64,000 bases of DNA from Streptomyces sp. NBC_00433 (GCA_036015235.1 CP107926.1:5661501-5725500); one strand, 5' to 3'. Positions 25,307 to 34,418 are shown, counted from the first letter of the stretch. Made by a program: numbers and translations. The notes: a model not told the origin generated them from the letters alone.

Positions 25307-27484
25307 TCAGTTCCTCCTGTTGCCGCCGACGACGGCCTTGCCCGCGGGCACCCGGATCTCGTAGCCCCCGTTGAGGGTCGCGGTGCCGCCCGGCTCCAGC
25401 GCCACCCGCCAGCCGCGCACCCCGCGCACGTAGTCGTCCTCCTGCCCGTCGACCGGCCGCTCGGCCGCGGCCCACGGCGGACGCGCCTTGTGCTCCTCGA
25501 TGCGCACGTCCTTGTCCGCCGACACCGGCACGCGCTCGCGCACCTGGACGACGACCGGGTAGGGCAGCCGGTTGGCGACGTCGATCTCCACGGTGTGGTC
25601 GAGCACGGTCGTACCGCCGCGCAGCCCGGCCGTCGACTCGCGCATGTGCGCCCGCCGCGCGACCCGTACGCTCTCCGCGACGCCCACGCCGACCGCCTGC
25701 CGCTGCCCGGAGGCCAGCGTCGGCAGCGGGGCGGTGAGCACGAAGTCGCCGTCGACCATGACGTCCACGGGACCGGCGAGCAGCGCGTGCGGCGAGGTGT
25801 TGGTGACCAGGACGGTGCCGAAGACCGCCGGGTCGACCGCGGGCACGCACACGTACTCGAACTCGGTGCTCACCGGCACCTCGCTGACCGGCACGGTGTG
25901 CCAGCGGCCGTCAGCGGCCACGTCCACCGGGGCGGCGGTGTCGAAGCGGTAGTCGAAGGACCCGGCCGACTTCCGCACGTCCACGGCGTGCGCGGGCCGG
26001 GCGAGGGCTGAGACCGCCGCGGCCCGCCGCCGGTATTCGGCGGCGATCGGGTGCGCGGCCCGGGAGGCGGGCCGCAGGGTGCCGCGCTCCTCGCCCGCGT
26101 CGGGCCCGGCGAGCGTCAGCCGGGCGTAGTCCAGCAGGTCGGCGCCGGGCGCCAGGGGAGCGGCATCCGCCCTGTCCGCGCTCTCCGCCGCTTCGGCCCA
26201 GCCGTCCGGTGCGCCACCCCCGGGGGCGGCCGCGGCGAGGGCGGTAGGCGGCATGGCACCGCGGGAGCGGGCCATGGGCGCGGCCGGTGCGGAAGGAGCC
26301 GGGGGCGGCGCCGTGGCGGGAACGAGCGTGTCGGCCACGGCCCCGTAGCCGACGGCCACCGGCGGGAAGGCGGGTATGGGCGCGCCCAGCGGTGGCGGCG
26401 GGGGGAGGCTGGAGGCCCTGGGCACGGCGGCGGCGTCGTAGCCGGTGAAGAGGTCGGCGAGCCCGGCGGGCGGCTCGCGCCAGCTCAGGTCGGCGGGCGC
26501 CTCCTGCCGCCGCCCGATCCGCAGCGACCGCAGCTCGGGCAGATCGGGCCGCCGCAGCAGGTCCGCGGTGGACAGCCCGAGCCGCACCCCGGCCCAGTCC
26601 TCCCCGCTGCGCTGCGCCACACAGGCCCGCAGCACCAGCGTCCCGACCCCGCTGCGGCCGTCGAGCCGCAACTGGTAAACGGGCGCCCAGGTGGCCCCGG
26701 GGACGTGGTACTCCAACTCCAGCTCGACCGCGCCGGGTCGGGCGGGAGCGTCGGGCGCGGGGCCGCTGCCCGGTTCGTCCGCGTCCCCGGCGCCGCTCGC
26801 GAGGGCGCTCTCGGGGGCGCGGCCCGGCGCAAGGGTCACCAGGGCGGTCGCCGTCGGGGCCGCGCGTCCCGTGTCGACCGCGCTCGACGCCTCCGCCACG
26901 CGGTGGCGCAGGACGTCGGACTCGTGGTCGGCCTGGGCGAGTTCCTCCTCGACCGCACGCAGGCGGCGGTGGAGGACCGCGAGCCGCGAGTCGACGAAGC
27001 CGGCCAGCGCGAGGATCGACTCGACCGGCGCCCAGCGCGGCGGGTCGCCGCGGCGCGGGGCCGGAGGCTCGGCGCGCAGGGCGGCCACCTCCGCGACCTC
27101 GGCGGCGAGCCGCTCCTTGCGGTCCCGCAGCCGCGACTGCCGGTCCTCGGCGTCCTCCAGGTCCAGCCGCAGCCGCGGCAGTTCGTCACCGCGGCGCAGC
27201 GTCGCGCCGAATTCGACGCGGATGTCGGTGACCCGCAGCCCGCCGGCCCCGTCGGCGCCGCCCGCCCCCTCCGGCCCGCTGACGATACGGCCGCGCAGCG
27301 ACTCCTCGTAGAGGGTCGGCGGCAGCCCGGTGACACGCACGGTCACCGTGTCGCCGCCGCCGGGCGGCAGTTCGAAGCGGGCCAGCCGGGTGCAGACGGC
27401 GCCCGAGGAATGCACCGCCACCGATGTCACCGCGGACGATGCCACAGGGCCGCCACCAGCCGATATGCGCGTGCTCGCGTGCAC
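25307..27484 (-). CDS. DUF4139 domain protein, longer paralogue
   Basis: A 725-residue paralogue of the downstream gene. It has an N-terminal DUF4140 part (VAVHSSGAVCTRLARFELPPGGGD), a coiled coil near 125-195 (LEDAEDRQSRLRDRKERLAAE), the shared W-A-P-V-Y-Q-L-R and R-S-G-E-D-W-A-G-V-R-L-G-L-S-T-A blocks, a disordered Pro/Ala-rich insert (about 370-440) and the closing DUF4139 strands. The GTG at 27484 has GGGGGAG 5 bases upstream. Tandem unequal DUF4139 genes suggest a hetero-oligomer. There is no membrane segment. Regulation is not visible; 50 bp separate it from the solute-binding gene stop on the same strand. Confidence 0.87.
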   Translation of the reverse strand: MHASTRISAGGGPVASSAVTSVAVHSSGAVCTRLARFELPPGGGDTVTVRVTGLPPTLYEESLRGRIVSGPEGAGGADGAGGLRVTDIRVEFGATLRRGDELPRLRLDLEDAEDRQSRLRDRKERLAAEVAEVAALRAEPPAPRRGDPPRWAPVESILALAGFVDSRLAVLHRRLRAVEEELAQADHESDVLRHRVAEASSAVDTGRAAPTATALVTLAPGRAPESALASGAGDADEPGSGPAPDAPARPGAVELELEYHVPGATWAPVYQLRLDGRSGVGTLVLRACVAQRSGEDWAGVRLGLSTADLLRRPDLPELRSLRIGRRQEAPADLSWREPPAGLADLFTGYDAAAVPRASSLPPPPPLGAPIPAFPPVAVGYGAVADTLVPATAPPPAPSAPAAPMARSRGAMPPTALAAAAPGGGAPDGWAEAAESADRADAAPLAPGADLLDYARLTLAGPDAGEERGTLRPASRAAHPIAAEYRRRAAAVSALARPAHAVDVRKSAGSFDYRFDTAAPVDVAADGRWHTVPVSEVPVSTEFEYVCVPAVDPAVFGTVLVTNTSPHALLAGPVDVMVDGDFVLTAPLPTLASGQRQAVGVGVAESVRVARRAHMRESTAGLRGGTTVLDHTVEIDVANRLPYPVVVQVRERVPVSADKDVRIEEHKARPPWAAAERPVDGQEDDYVRGVRGWRVALEPGGTATLNGGYEIRVPAGKAVVGGNRRN

Positions 27485-27534
27485 CGTCGCTCCCCCTCAG
27501 GACCCTGGCCGTGCTCTCGTCCGTACCCTACCGG

Positions 27535-29118
27535 TCAGCCCACCGGCGGGGCCTGATCGGGCCATTTGACCGTCTGGACGCGGGGGTTGCCCTGCGGCAT
27601 GAGGCGGATGATCGGAATCGGCTTGGCGACCGGATTGCTGCCGGTGTGGCTGGTCTGGTAGTTGGCGGTGAACTGGATGGGGCCGCTGGAGCCCAGCACC
27701 TTGTGCGCTCCCTGGAGTGCGCCCAGTTCGTTGACGACCGCGTCGGGCTCGGGCTGCGGCTGCTCGGTGAGGCGGATCGCCGAGGTGGCGGTGAGCACGG
27801 CGTCGTAGGCCATCATCGCGTTGCCGTCGCCGAGGTAGCCGCTGGGGAAGAGCGTCTGGAAGGACGTGTCGAACATCCGGAAGCCCCGGGTGCCGTCCGC
27901 CACGGCCGCGGCATGGGCCTTGTCGTGCCCGGCCGACGCCTTCCACTCCTCGGGGTGGGCCACACCCGCGTAGTCGACGGTGACATGGCCGCGCAGGTCC
28001 GCCCGCAGTTGCCGGCTGTCGGGCAGGTTGGTGACGTCGTCACCGCTGACGATGCGGATCTGCTTGTCCAGGCAGGTGTTGGAGAAGGCGTGCACCAGCA
28101 CCCCGAGGTCCTGCCCGCGACCGGCGAACAGCACCACCGCGGGCTGCGGTTCCTGCGCGGCGCAGATGTTGGTGGTCATCTGGCTGATCCTGGTGGCCAC
28201 TTCGGTCTGGTGCCGCTTGCGCTCCTCCGCGGACTGTCCGTCCCGGTCCCGCTCGGTGGTGTCGTAGGGCTCCACGCCGACGATCTGGTGGCCCCCCGGT
28301 ATGTCCCTGAACTTCTTGAAGCCGCTGACGAGCGTGACGTCGTAGGAGTCACCGGCATTGCCGTCCTCGACCAGCACCGCCCGCTTGTAGTCGGACTGGA
28401 CGTAGGACAGGGCCGCGGCCATGTTGTCCACGTTGCTGGGCGAGGCCCGGACGAAACCCTTGATGTTGTCGTAGTTGTCCGAGGTGAGGGTCGCGCCGAA
28501 AGCGGGAATGCTGTGCGCGGTCAGATCGCGTATCGCGCTCTCCGTGCCGGCCAGGCTCAGGCCGAAGCCGGTCACCGCCGCGATGTGCCGGCCGCGGTCG
28601 TCCTCGATGTTCGAGACGGCCGCCTGCCAGGCGTTGGCCTGGTAGCCGTCGCTGCCGATCAGCAGCTGGATGTAGGGCGTGATGCCCTCGACGTTGTTGC
28701 GGTTGGCGTAGTACTGCGCCGTGAAGGCGCCCTCGATCTGCTCCAGGGCGTTCGGCATCGACAGGATGCTGCCCTTGTCGGCGGATATCGGCAGGATCAT
28801 CACCACGCTCACGTAGTTCGTCCGGTGGTTCTCGACGATCCTCCGGTTCTCTTCGCGGACCTTGTCCTCGGCGGCCCGCAGCGAGGGGTGGAAGGCGTAG
28901 CTGCCGTCCGTGATGCCCACGCATTCGCCGTTCGCGCCCTGGTGGGTGACGGTGGTCGCGCCCTTGCGCATGCACGGCTTGTTCAGCAGGTGGTCGATCG
29001 GCAGGTAGACGCCGTAGGCGGCGAGGGCCAGCGCCAGCACGCAGGCCACGGCCAGCAGCCTCCTGGCACCGACCGGGAGGCGCGCGACATACCCGCGAAC
29101 GGAGTCGAGGACGTGCAC
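27535..29118 (-). CDS. membrane-anchored solute-binding protein (branched-chain amino acid type)
   Basis: A 527-residue protein. One N-terminal membrane segment (about 20-42, LLAVACVLALALAAYGVYL) is followed by an extracytoplasmic type I periplasmic-binding domain: SVVMILPISADKG, AVTGFGLSLAGTES, IPAFGATLTSDNY, YKRAVLVEDGNAGDSY and GYLGDGNAMMAYDAVLTA. No lipobox is seen, so it stays anchored by the helix. No ABC permease or ATPase of the transporter type is adjacent. The upstream gene on the same strand is an unusual NTPase, and the pair is separated by three 92-bp repeats. A sensor role, with the binding domain outside and signalling to the NTPase inside, is more likely than import. This is inference from context. 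Confidence 0.85.
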   Translation of the reverse strand: MHVLDSVRGYVARLPVGARRLLAVACVLALALAAYGVYLPIDHLLNKPCMRKGATTVTHQGANGECVGITDGSYAFHPSLRAAEDKVREENRRIVENHRTNYVSVVMILPISADKGSILSMPNALEQIEGAFTAQYYANRNNVEGITPYIQLLIGSDGYQANAWQAAVSNIEDDRGRHIAAVTGFGLSLAGTESAIRDLTAHSIPAFGATLTSDNYDNIKGFVRASPSNVDNMAAALSYVQSDYKRAVLVEDGNAGDSYDVTLVSGFKKFRDIPGGHQIVGVEPYDTTERDRDGQSAEERKRHQTEVATRISQMTTNICAAQEPQPAVVLFAGRGQDLGVLVHAFSNTCLDKQIRIVSGDDVTNLPDSRQLRADLRGHVTVDYAGVAHPEEWKASAGHDKAHAAAVADGTRGFRMFDTSFQTLFPSGYLGDGNAMMAYDAVLTATSAIRLTEQPQPEPDAVVNELGALQGAHKVLGSSGPIQFTANYQTSHTGSNPVAKPIPIIRLMPQGNPRVQTVKWPDQAPPVG

Positions 29119-29394
29119 GTCAGTCCTGCTTTCTTGTCGGGGCGGACTTTCCTCCTCGCTTCCTTCGCGGACGGCCTCGTACCTCGGCCGGCCACTGCGG
29201 GAGCTCGGTCGTCAGTCCTGCTTTCTTGTCGGGGCGGACTTTCCTCCTCGCTTCCTTCGCGGACGGCCTCGTACCTCGGCCGGCCACTCCGGGAGCTCGG
29301 TCGTCAGTCCTGCTTTCTTGTCGGGGCGGACTTTCCTCCTCGCTTCCTTCGCGGACGGCCTCGTACCTCGGCCGGCCACTCCGGGAGCTCGGTC
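29119..29394. repeat. three 92-bp direct repeats between two minus-strand genes
   Basis: Units start at 29119, 29211 and 29303, with a partial fourth at 29395 that contains the stop of the NTPase gene. Copies 2 and 3 agree with each other where copy 1 differs (GCGGGAGC against CCGGGAGC). Each minus-strand unit ends AGGACTGAC, which supplies the stop of the upstream gene and a ribosome-site-like AGGA before the downstream GTG. The core (CGCGGACGGCCTCG ... CTCGGCCGGCCACT) is shared with the 89-bp array at 45275. Confidence 0.92.
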
Positions 29395-29395
29395 G

Positions 29396-31441
29396 TCAGT
29401 CCTTCCAGTTGTTCTCGATGCGGCGGAAGAGTCCCGCCTGCCGGTAGAGGAGTTCGTTGTCCTCGGTGATCTCCGCCAGGTGCTCGTATCCGTCGGCGAT
29501 GGTGTGGGCCAGCTGGTGCGCCGGGTCGAAGGAGCGGTCGCCGTGCAGCCAACGGGCCACCGCCAGGCGGGTGATGGTCCTGCGCCGGTTGCGCGCCTCG
29601 GCGGGGCCCGCGAGCGAGGTGACGAAGGTGCGCGGGTCGAGCGGGGTGCTCAGCCGGTTGGGCGCCGCGGTGACCTGGTCGAGCACGCGCAGCCAGTCCT
29701 GCGCGGTCGCGCTGCGCTCGTACTCCTCGTCCAGGTGGCCGACCACCGTGGTCAGCGGCTCGCGCCGGGCCAACTCCACCTGGGCCAGCGTGTGGTGGTG
29801 CCGCAGCGGCGCGTCCGCGCGGCTCGAATAGTGCGTCGCGTAGCCCGCGTGCACCGCGCGCCAGGTGTCGGGGGTGCGGGCCAGCCAGCGGCGCAGCAGC
29901 AGGGCGATCAGCGGGTGCAGCCGGGTCGCGTCGCCCTCCGGCGTCTCGTCCAGCCACATCGAGGCGGTCAGCCGCAGTTGCGCGGAGTCCGCGTCGACAC
30001 CGCTCCACCCCAGGTACTGCAGTGCCGCGTTGCAGGCGCCGCGGCGCAGGCCGGGCGTCGCGGCCAGGACCGCCATCGCGTTGAGCGGGGCGTTGTCCTC
30101 GGGCGCGAGCCTGCCGTTCGGGCCCGCGGTGAGGTGGTCGGCGAGCACGCGCCGCAGCAGGTAGTCCTCGACGGTGGAGTCGGCCCTGGCGGGCGCCGGC
30201 CAGTGGTCGGGCAGCGCGTGGTCGGTGGTGAGCCGCCCGGTCAGCAGCTGCCGCGGGTCGAAGGGCTCCGGCGCCTCCGCGGGCGGGCGGTGCGGGTCAC
30301 GCGGGGGAGTGCGGCCGAAGCGGGCCAGCAGGTGCGCCAGCCGGTCGGTGGACTCCGGGTGCCCGCCGGCCAGTTCGTAGAGGAAGTCCGCGTCGCGGTT
30401 GTGCCGCCCGAGCACGCTGCTCGCGCACAGGGCGAGCACCTGCTCGCCGTTGAGATCGGCCAGCGCCACCGGATACCACCACACCGGGTGGCCGTCGCCG
30501 CCGGGCGCGTACGGGTGGCGTAAGCCGAACTCCAGGCGCTCGTCCGTCGGGTCGAGCAGCCGGTCCGCCTCGGGCCGCACCCGGCCCCGCTGGACGGCCA
30601 CCACCACGGCGGGGTCGGGGCGTTCGCCGGCCGCGGCGGACTCCCTGCGGCATTCGGCGAGCAGTTCGAGGAAGAGGTCGGCGGTCCTGCCGCCCGCGTT
30701 GTCGAGTAACAGCAGGCAGTTGCGCGGGCGTTGCATACGCGGCCAGGAGTCGTTGAAGTCGGACCGTAAGTCCGCGAGCAGCGCCGCGCACAGGGTGCGC
30801 GCCACCACCCGCGGGGTGCCGGTCGGCGTGTCCTGCGCGTGGTGCTGCCGGTAGAGCTCCCACAGCGATTCGTATTCCCGCCCGCCGTCGCCGCGTTCCG
30901 CCAGCCAGCGCAGCGCCTTGCTGTCCCGGTGCTTGCCCACCGCGGAGTGCAGCGCGCCCAGCAGGCCGGTCAGCACGTCGAGCAGGCCGCGCTGCTCAGG
31001 GCTGAGCAGCACGGCGGCCCGGCTGCCCCAGTCGTTCAGCGACGACTGCGCCTGCGCGTCCTGGGCGCGGGCCCGCAAGTACGTCTCGAAGGCGGTGCGG
31101 CCGCCGCCGGTGTCCACGAAGCTCAGCGCCTTGAGCAGCATCGCGGTGCGGGGGAAGTCGATCGCCCTGATCCCCGCGATGCGCCGCCCGAGGCCGCGGA
31201 CCGCCGCGAGCACGATGTCCTCGACGCCCTGCGCCGAGCGAAGGTCGAGCCGCACGCTCAGGCAGTCGTCGGCGCACTGCGCCCACAGCGTGTCGAGCAG
31301 CACCGACCCGCCGGACCCGCGGGGTCCGGCGAGCAGCACGATCGGCAGCGGTCGCTCCGGCACCCCGCGGCGCACCAGGGCCGCCTTGGTGTAGTCCACC
31401 ACCCGCTCACGGCCGTGCAGCCTGGCCTTGGCGTCCGTCAT
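29396..31441 (-). CDS. STAND-like P-loop protein with degenerate Walker A
   Basis: A 681-residue cytoplasmic protein. The Walker A region reads GPRGSGGS (39-46); the expected Lys is Gly45. A Walker B-like strand NCLLLLDNAGG lies near 241-251. The C-terminal 250 residues are helical (HPLIALLLRRWLARTPDTW), like the helical arms of STAND or tsNTPases. The ATG at 31441 is favoured over a GTG at 31474; the ribosome site is weak. It is transcribed toward the membrane-anchored binding protein, with only the 92-bp repeats between. It may bind but not hydrolyse nucleotide. I infer a two-protein sensing unit; nothing in the sequence identifies the effect. Confidence 0.7.
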   Translation of the reverse strand: MTDAKARLHGRERVVDYTKAALVRRGVPERPLPIVLLAGPRGSGGSVLLDTLWAQCADDCLSVRLDLRSAQGVEDIVLAAVRGLGRRIAGIRAIDFPRTAMLLKALSFVDTGGGRTAFETYLRARAQDAQAQSSLNDWGSRAAVLLSPEQRGLLDVLTGLLGALHSAVGKHRDSKALRWLAERGDGGREYESLWELYRQHHAQDTPTGTPRVVARTLCAALLADLRSDFNDSWPRMQRPRNCLLLLDNAGGRTADLFLELLAECRRESAAAGERPDPAVVVAVQRGRVRPEADRLLDPTDERLEFGLRHPYAPGGDGHPVWWYPVALADLNGEQVLALCASSVLGRHNRDADFLYELAGGHPESTDRLAHLLARFGRTPPRDPHRPPAEAPEPFDPRQLLTGRLTTDHALPDHWPAPARADSTVEDYLLRRVLADHLTAGPNGRLAPEDNAPLNAMAVLAATPGLRRGACNAALQYLGWSGVDADSAQLRLTASMWLDETPEGDATRLHPLIALLLRRWLARTPDTWRAVHAGYATHYSSRADAPLRHHHTLAQVELARREPLTTVVGHLDEEYERSATAQDWLRVLDQVTAAPNRLSTPLDPRTFVTSLAGPAEARNRRRTITRLAVARWLHGDRSFDPAHQLAHTIADGYEHLAEITEDNELLYRQAGLFRRIENNWKD

Positions 31442-31583
31442 CCGACCCCGTCCCCCGCTGCTGCGGACCGTCACCCGGCCCGCACGATGTGCTACCGCTC
31501 GGAAGGGGGATCGTAATGCGTCCGGCTCGGGACCGGTCCCGTAACCGGGAATTCGGCCCAGGGCGTCGGCAGGGGGCGGCCCC

Positions 31584-32879
31584 TTACGAGGCCATGGCCT
31601 GGACGAACTGCTTCGGCGCCATCTGCCGGTTGAAGACCTTCTGCAGATCCGTCAGCATCTTGGCCGACACGTCCGGCGCCAGCGCCTGGTCCCAGGACTG
31701 CGTGAAGGTCGGCGCGTCCGCGACCATCCCGTAGATGAAGCCGGTGTATTCGGGGTTCACCCCGCCCATCAACTGGCCCTTGATACCGGCGATGGCCGGC
31801 ACATGGCCGATGGACAGCAGGTCCGCGATGTACGACGGCTGCGCCACCGTCCTCTCGATGAAGTCGACGGCACCGGCCTTGTCGGCTGACTTCTGCGTGA
31901 CGGAGAAGTAGTTGCAGGGGTTGCCGACCACGTTCTTGGGGTCGCCCTTGCCGCCGGGCACCGTCGGGAAGGTGGTCCAGCCGAGCTTGCCGGCCTTGAC
32001 GAGGGCCGGGGCGGTGGTGAGGAGGTCGGCGTAGGCCCAGGAGCCCATGAGTTCCATGCCGGCCCGGCCGCTGGACAGCAGCGCGTTGGCGCCGCCGGAG
32101 TCCTGGCCGAGGGTGCTGTACTTCTTGCCGAAGGCGCCGCGGTCGACCAGGTCGCGGATCATGGAGAGCGCGGTGGCGACGGCCGGGTTGTCCCACGCGC
32201 CGGCCTTGCCGGCCTCGATCGCGGCGAAGGCCTGGGGGCCGCCGACCCGGTCGAGCAGGTATTCCAGCCACATCAGTTCGGTCCACGACTGCGAGCCGGC
32301 CAGGGCGATCGGCGTGATGTGCCGGGCCTTGAGCCTGTCGATGTCGGCGAGCAACTGGGCCCAGGTGGCCGGGGGTTCCTTGATGCCGGCGGAGGCGAAG
32401 ACGGTCTTGTTGTAGAAGAGCGCGACGGGCTGCACGCCTTCCATCGGGACGCCGTAGACCTTGCCGCCGACGGTGCCGCCGGCCAGCACGCTGGGCAGGA
32501 ACTCCTTCTGGAAGCCGGAGTCCAGCCGGGAGGTGAGGTCGGCGACATTGCCGGCCTCGACGTACTCGGCGAGGTTGCCGCCGCCCCAGTTGAGGAAGAC
32601 GTCGGGGGCGTCGGCGCCGCCGAGTCCGCTCTGGAGCTTCGCCTTGTAGGGGTCGTTGATGAAGGTCTTCATCGTGACCTTCGCGTGGTGCGCGGTGTTG
32701 TAGGACGCGACGGAATTGCGCTGCACGGGGTTGAGGGTGTCGTTCTGCAGCGACCACACCGTCAGAGTGCCGGACCCGGCGGCCCCGGAGCCCTTGCTGC
32801 CGCAGGCGGACGCCGTCAGCGCGAGCGCGGTGACCGCGGCCACCGCTGCGGCGGTCCGCAGGGTGGCGAAACGTTTCAT
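31584..32879 (-). CDS. sugar ABC transporter substrate-binding lipoprotein
   Basis: A 431-residue extracellular solute-binding protein of the MalE/family 1 type. Its signal peptide ends with a lipobox-like TASAC at about residue 26, then mature GSKGSGAAGSGTLTVWSLQN. Blocks DAPDVFLNWGGGNLAEY, GVQPVALFYNKTVF and SSGRAGMELMGSWAY are typical. ATG 32879 is listed; a GTG at 32888 lies 12 bases from GGAGGAG and may be the real start. No permease or ATPase genes are adjacent, so it must use transporter parts encoded elsewhere. A promoter and operator-like palindromes precede it. Confidence 0.92.
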   Translation of the reverse strand: MKRFATLRTAAAVAAVTALALTASACGSKGSGAAGSGTLTVWSLQNDTLNPVQRNSVASYNTAHHAKVTMKTFINDPYKAKLQSGLGGADAPDVFLNWGGGNLAEYVEAGNVADLTSRLDSGFQKEFLPSVLAGGTVGGKVYGVPMEGVQPVALFYNKTVFASAGIKEPPATWAQLLADIDRLKARHITPIALAGSQSWTELMWLEYLLDRVGGPQAFAAIEAGKAGAWDNPAVATALSMIRDLVDRGAFGKKYSTLGQDSGGANALLSSGRAGMELMGSWAYADLLTTAPALVKAGKLGWTTFPTVPGGKGDPKNVVGNPCNYFSVTQKSADKAGAVDFIERTVAQPSYIADLLSIGHVPAIAGIKGQLMGGVNPEYTGFIYGMVADAPTFTQSWDQALAPDVSAKMLTDLQKVFNRQMAPKQFVQAMAS

Positions 32880-32945
32880 TCTCGGCACTGTCGGCACACG
32901 CTCCTCCGGGGAGCCGAGGAGCGCGGCTCCGATCCGTTCGGTGAG

Positions 32946-32998
32946 GTTTACGAAAGTTACGTTGGGAGGACCGTAGGATTGCAGTGACGTTTCGTCAA
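32946..32998 (-). promoter_or_regulatory. promoter and operator region of the sugar-binding lipoprotein
   Basis: Minus strand: TTGACG (32998-32993), a 17-bp spacer and ACGG-containing -10 box TACGGT (32975-32970). A perfect palindrome TGACGTTTCGTCA (32985-32997) covers the -35 box. A second, looser one, GTTTACGAAAGTTAC (32946-32960), lies downstream of the start point. Both contain the CGAAA/TTTCG core seen at the xylan locus, so a LacI-type repressor is likely; which one is unknown. Confidence 0.6.
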
Positions 32999-33296
32999 CC
33001 GGTCGCCCGGTAACGGTGCGGACACGTAACCGTCGGGCGGGCGCCGCGTACCACCAGGTCAGCGGCCCCGACTCCGGGGTCGGCCGCCGGCCAGGCGGCG
33101 TCGGCGGGGCGGACGCCCGTATCCGGAACACCGGCCGGGTGGGGGCCCGGTCGGGCGGATCCCCGCGCCCTGCGGCCGTCCGGTGACGGCCCGCGTCGGC
33201 CGCCGATGAACGGCCCGAAGCAACGGCTGCGGACGGCCCGGCCCGGCTGCGTACCGCACCTCGCCCACCCCTGTGACCCGGATCACTTCTCGCGGC

Positions 33297-33323
33297 TGTC
33301 ACGGGATCGCACGGTCGCCCGTC
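33297..33323 (+). promoter_or_regulatory. ECF41-type promoter upstream of the epimerase gene
   Basis: TGTCACG (33297-33303), 16 bp, then CGTC (33320-33323). This is the TGTCACA-N16-CGTC form recognised by ECF41 sigma factors, one of which is encoded two genes downstream. The predicted start is about 60 bases before the ATG at 33392. Confidence 0.7.
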
Positions 33324-33391
33324 CTGATGCCGTCACCGCGCGACCCGGTCACGGCAGGGCCGCCGCACCACGAACTCAGGAGCCCGTCATC

Positions 33392-34363
33392 ATGCGTGTT
33401 CTCGTCGCCGGAGCGAGCGGCGTCATCGGCAGCCGTCTCGTCCCCTTGCTGACCGCCGTCGGCCATCACGTGGTCGCCCTGGCCGGCAGCCCCCGGCGCA
33501 CCGGCGCGCTCGAAGCGCTCGGCGCGGACGTGGCCGTCGCCGACGCCCTCGACCGCGCCCGACTCCTCGCCGCCGTGCGGCAGGCCGCGCCCGACGCGGT
33601 CGTCAACCTGCTCACCGCCATCCCCGCCGACATCAACCCGCGCCGTCTGGCCAGGGACTTCGCGCCCACCAACCGGCTGCGCACCGAAGGCACCCGCAAT
33701 CTGCTGGAGGCCGCGCGGGCGGTGGGCGTACGGCGGATCGTCGCCCAGGGACTCGCGTACGGCTACCAGCCGGGCGCCGGACTCGCCAACGAGGACGCCC
33801 CGCTGTGGCACGACGCGACCCCCCGCCAGTTCGCACCGGTGCTCGCCGCGCTGATCTCCCTGGAGGAGCGGACCGTCGCGGCGGGCGGCACGGTCCTGCG
33901 GTTCGGGCACCTGTACGGCCCGGGGTCCGCCTATGCCGCCGACGGCGCCTTCACCGCGCAGGTACGGGCGGGCAAGGTCCCCCTGGTCGGCGGCGGCCAT
34001 GCGGTGTTCTCCTTCACGCACGCCGACGACGCGGCCACGGCGATCGTCGCCGCACTCGACCGCGTGGCAATCGGCGTCCTCAACGTCGTCGACGACGAAC
34101 CGGCCCCGCTGCACACGTGGCTGCCGGACTTCGCCGCCCGACTCGGCGCACCCGCGCCCAAGAGCGCTCCGGCCGCGCTGGCCCGGCTCGCCGTCGGCGG
34201 CTGGGGCGTCGCCTTCATGAACCGGCTGCGTGGCGCCGACAATGCCAGGGCCTGCCTCGCCCTCAACTGGCGCCCCGGATACGCCTCGTGGCGCGACGGC
34301 CTGCCCGTCGCGGACGCCGCCGTCACCCGGGCGGGTGCCCCGGGCTCGCGTCCCGCGGCATGA
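33392..34363 (+). CDS. NAD(P)-dependent epimerase/reductase (extended SDR-like), ECF41 partner
   Basis: A 323-residue NAD(P)-binding protein with Rossmann motif GASGVIGSRL (8-17) and the atypical SDR layout VVNLLTAIP, RFGHLYGPGS and FSFTHADDAA. No clear YxxxK pair is seen; the region where it should lie reads AQGLAYGYQPG. The ATG has CAGGAG 8 bases upstream. ECF41 sigma genes are typically linked to a carboxymuconolactone decarboxylase, oxidoreductase or epimerase ('COE') gene, and this one sits 55 bp before such a sigma gene behind a matching promoter. It is therefore probably the main target of that sigma factor. Its substrate is unknown. Confidence 0.88.
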   Translation: MRVLVAGASGVIGSRLVPLLTAVGHHVVALAGSPRRTGALEALGADVAVADALDRARLLAAVRQAAPDAVVNLLTAIPADINPRRLARDFAPTNRLRTEGTRNLLEAARAVGVRRIVAQGLAYGYQPGAGLANEDAPLWHDATPRQFAPVLAALISLEERTVAAGGTVLRFGHLYGPGSAYAADGAFTAQVRAGKVPLVGGGHAVFSFTHADDAATAIVAALDRVAIGVLNVVDDEPAPLHTWLPDFAARLGAPAPKSAPAALARLAVGGWGVAFMNRLRGADNARACLALNWRPGYASWRDGLPVADAAVTRAGAPGSRPAA

Positions 34364-34418
34364 TGCGGAGGCCGGGGCGCCCCGCACCGGGTGGGGAGGA
34401 CCGAAGGAGGTTCCGCCG

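Noticed and set aside
29119-29394. GAGGAAAGTCCG in each 92-bp unit resembles the P4 region of RNase P RNA.
   Set aside because: Only about 12 bases match; the rest of the RNase P RNA (P1-P3, J-regions, second P4 strand) is absent, and the string is inside a tandem repeat.
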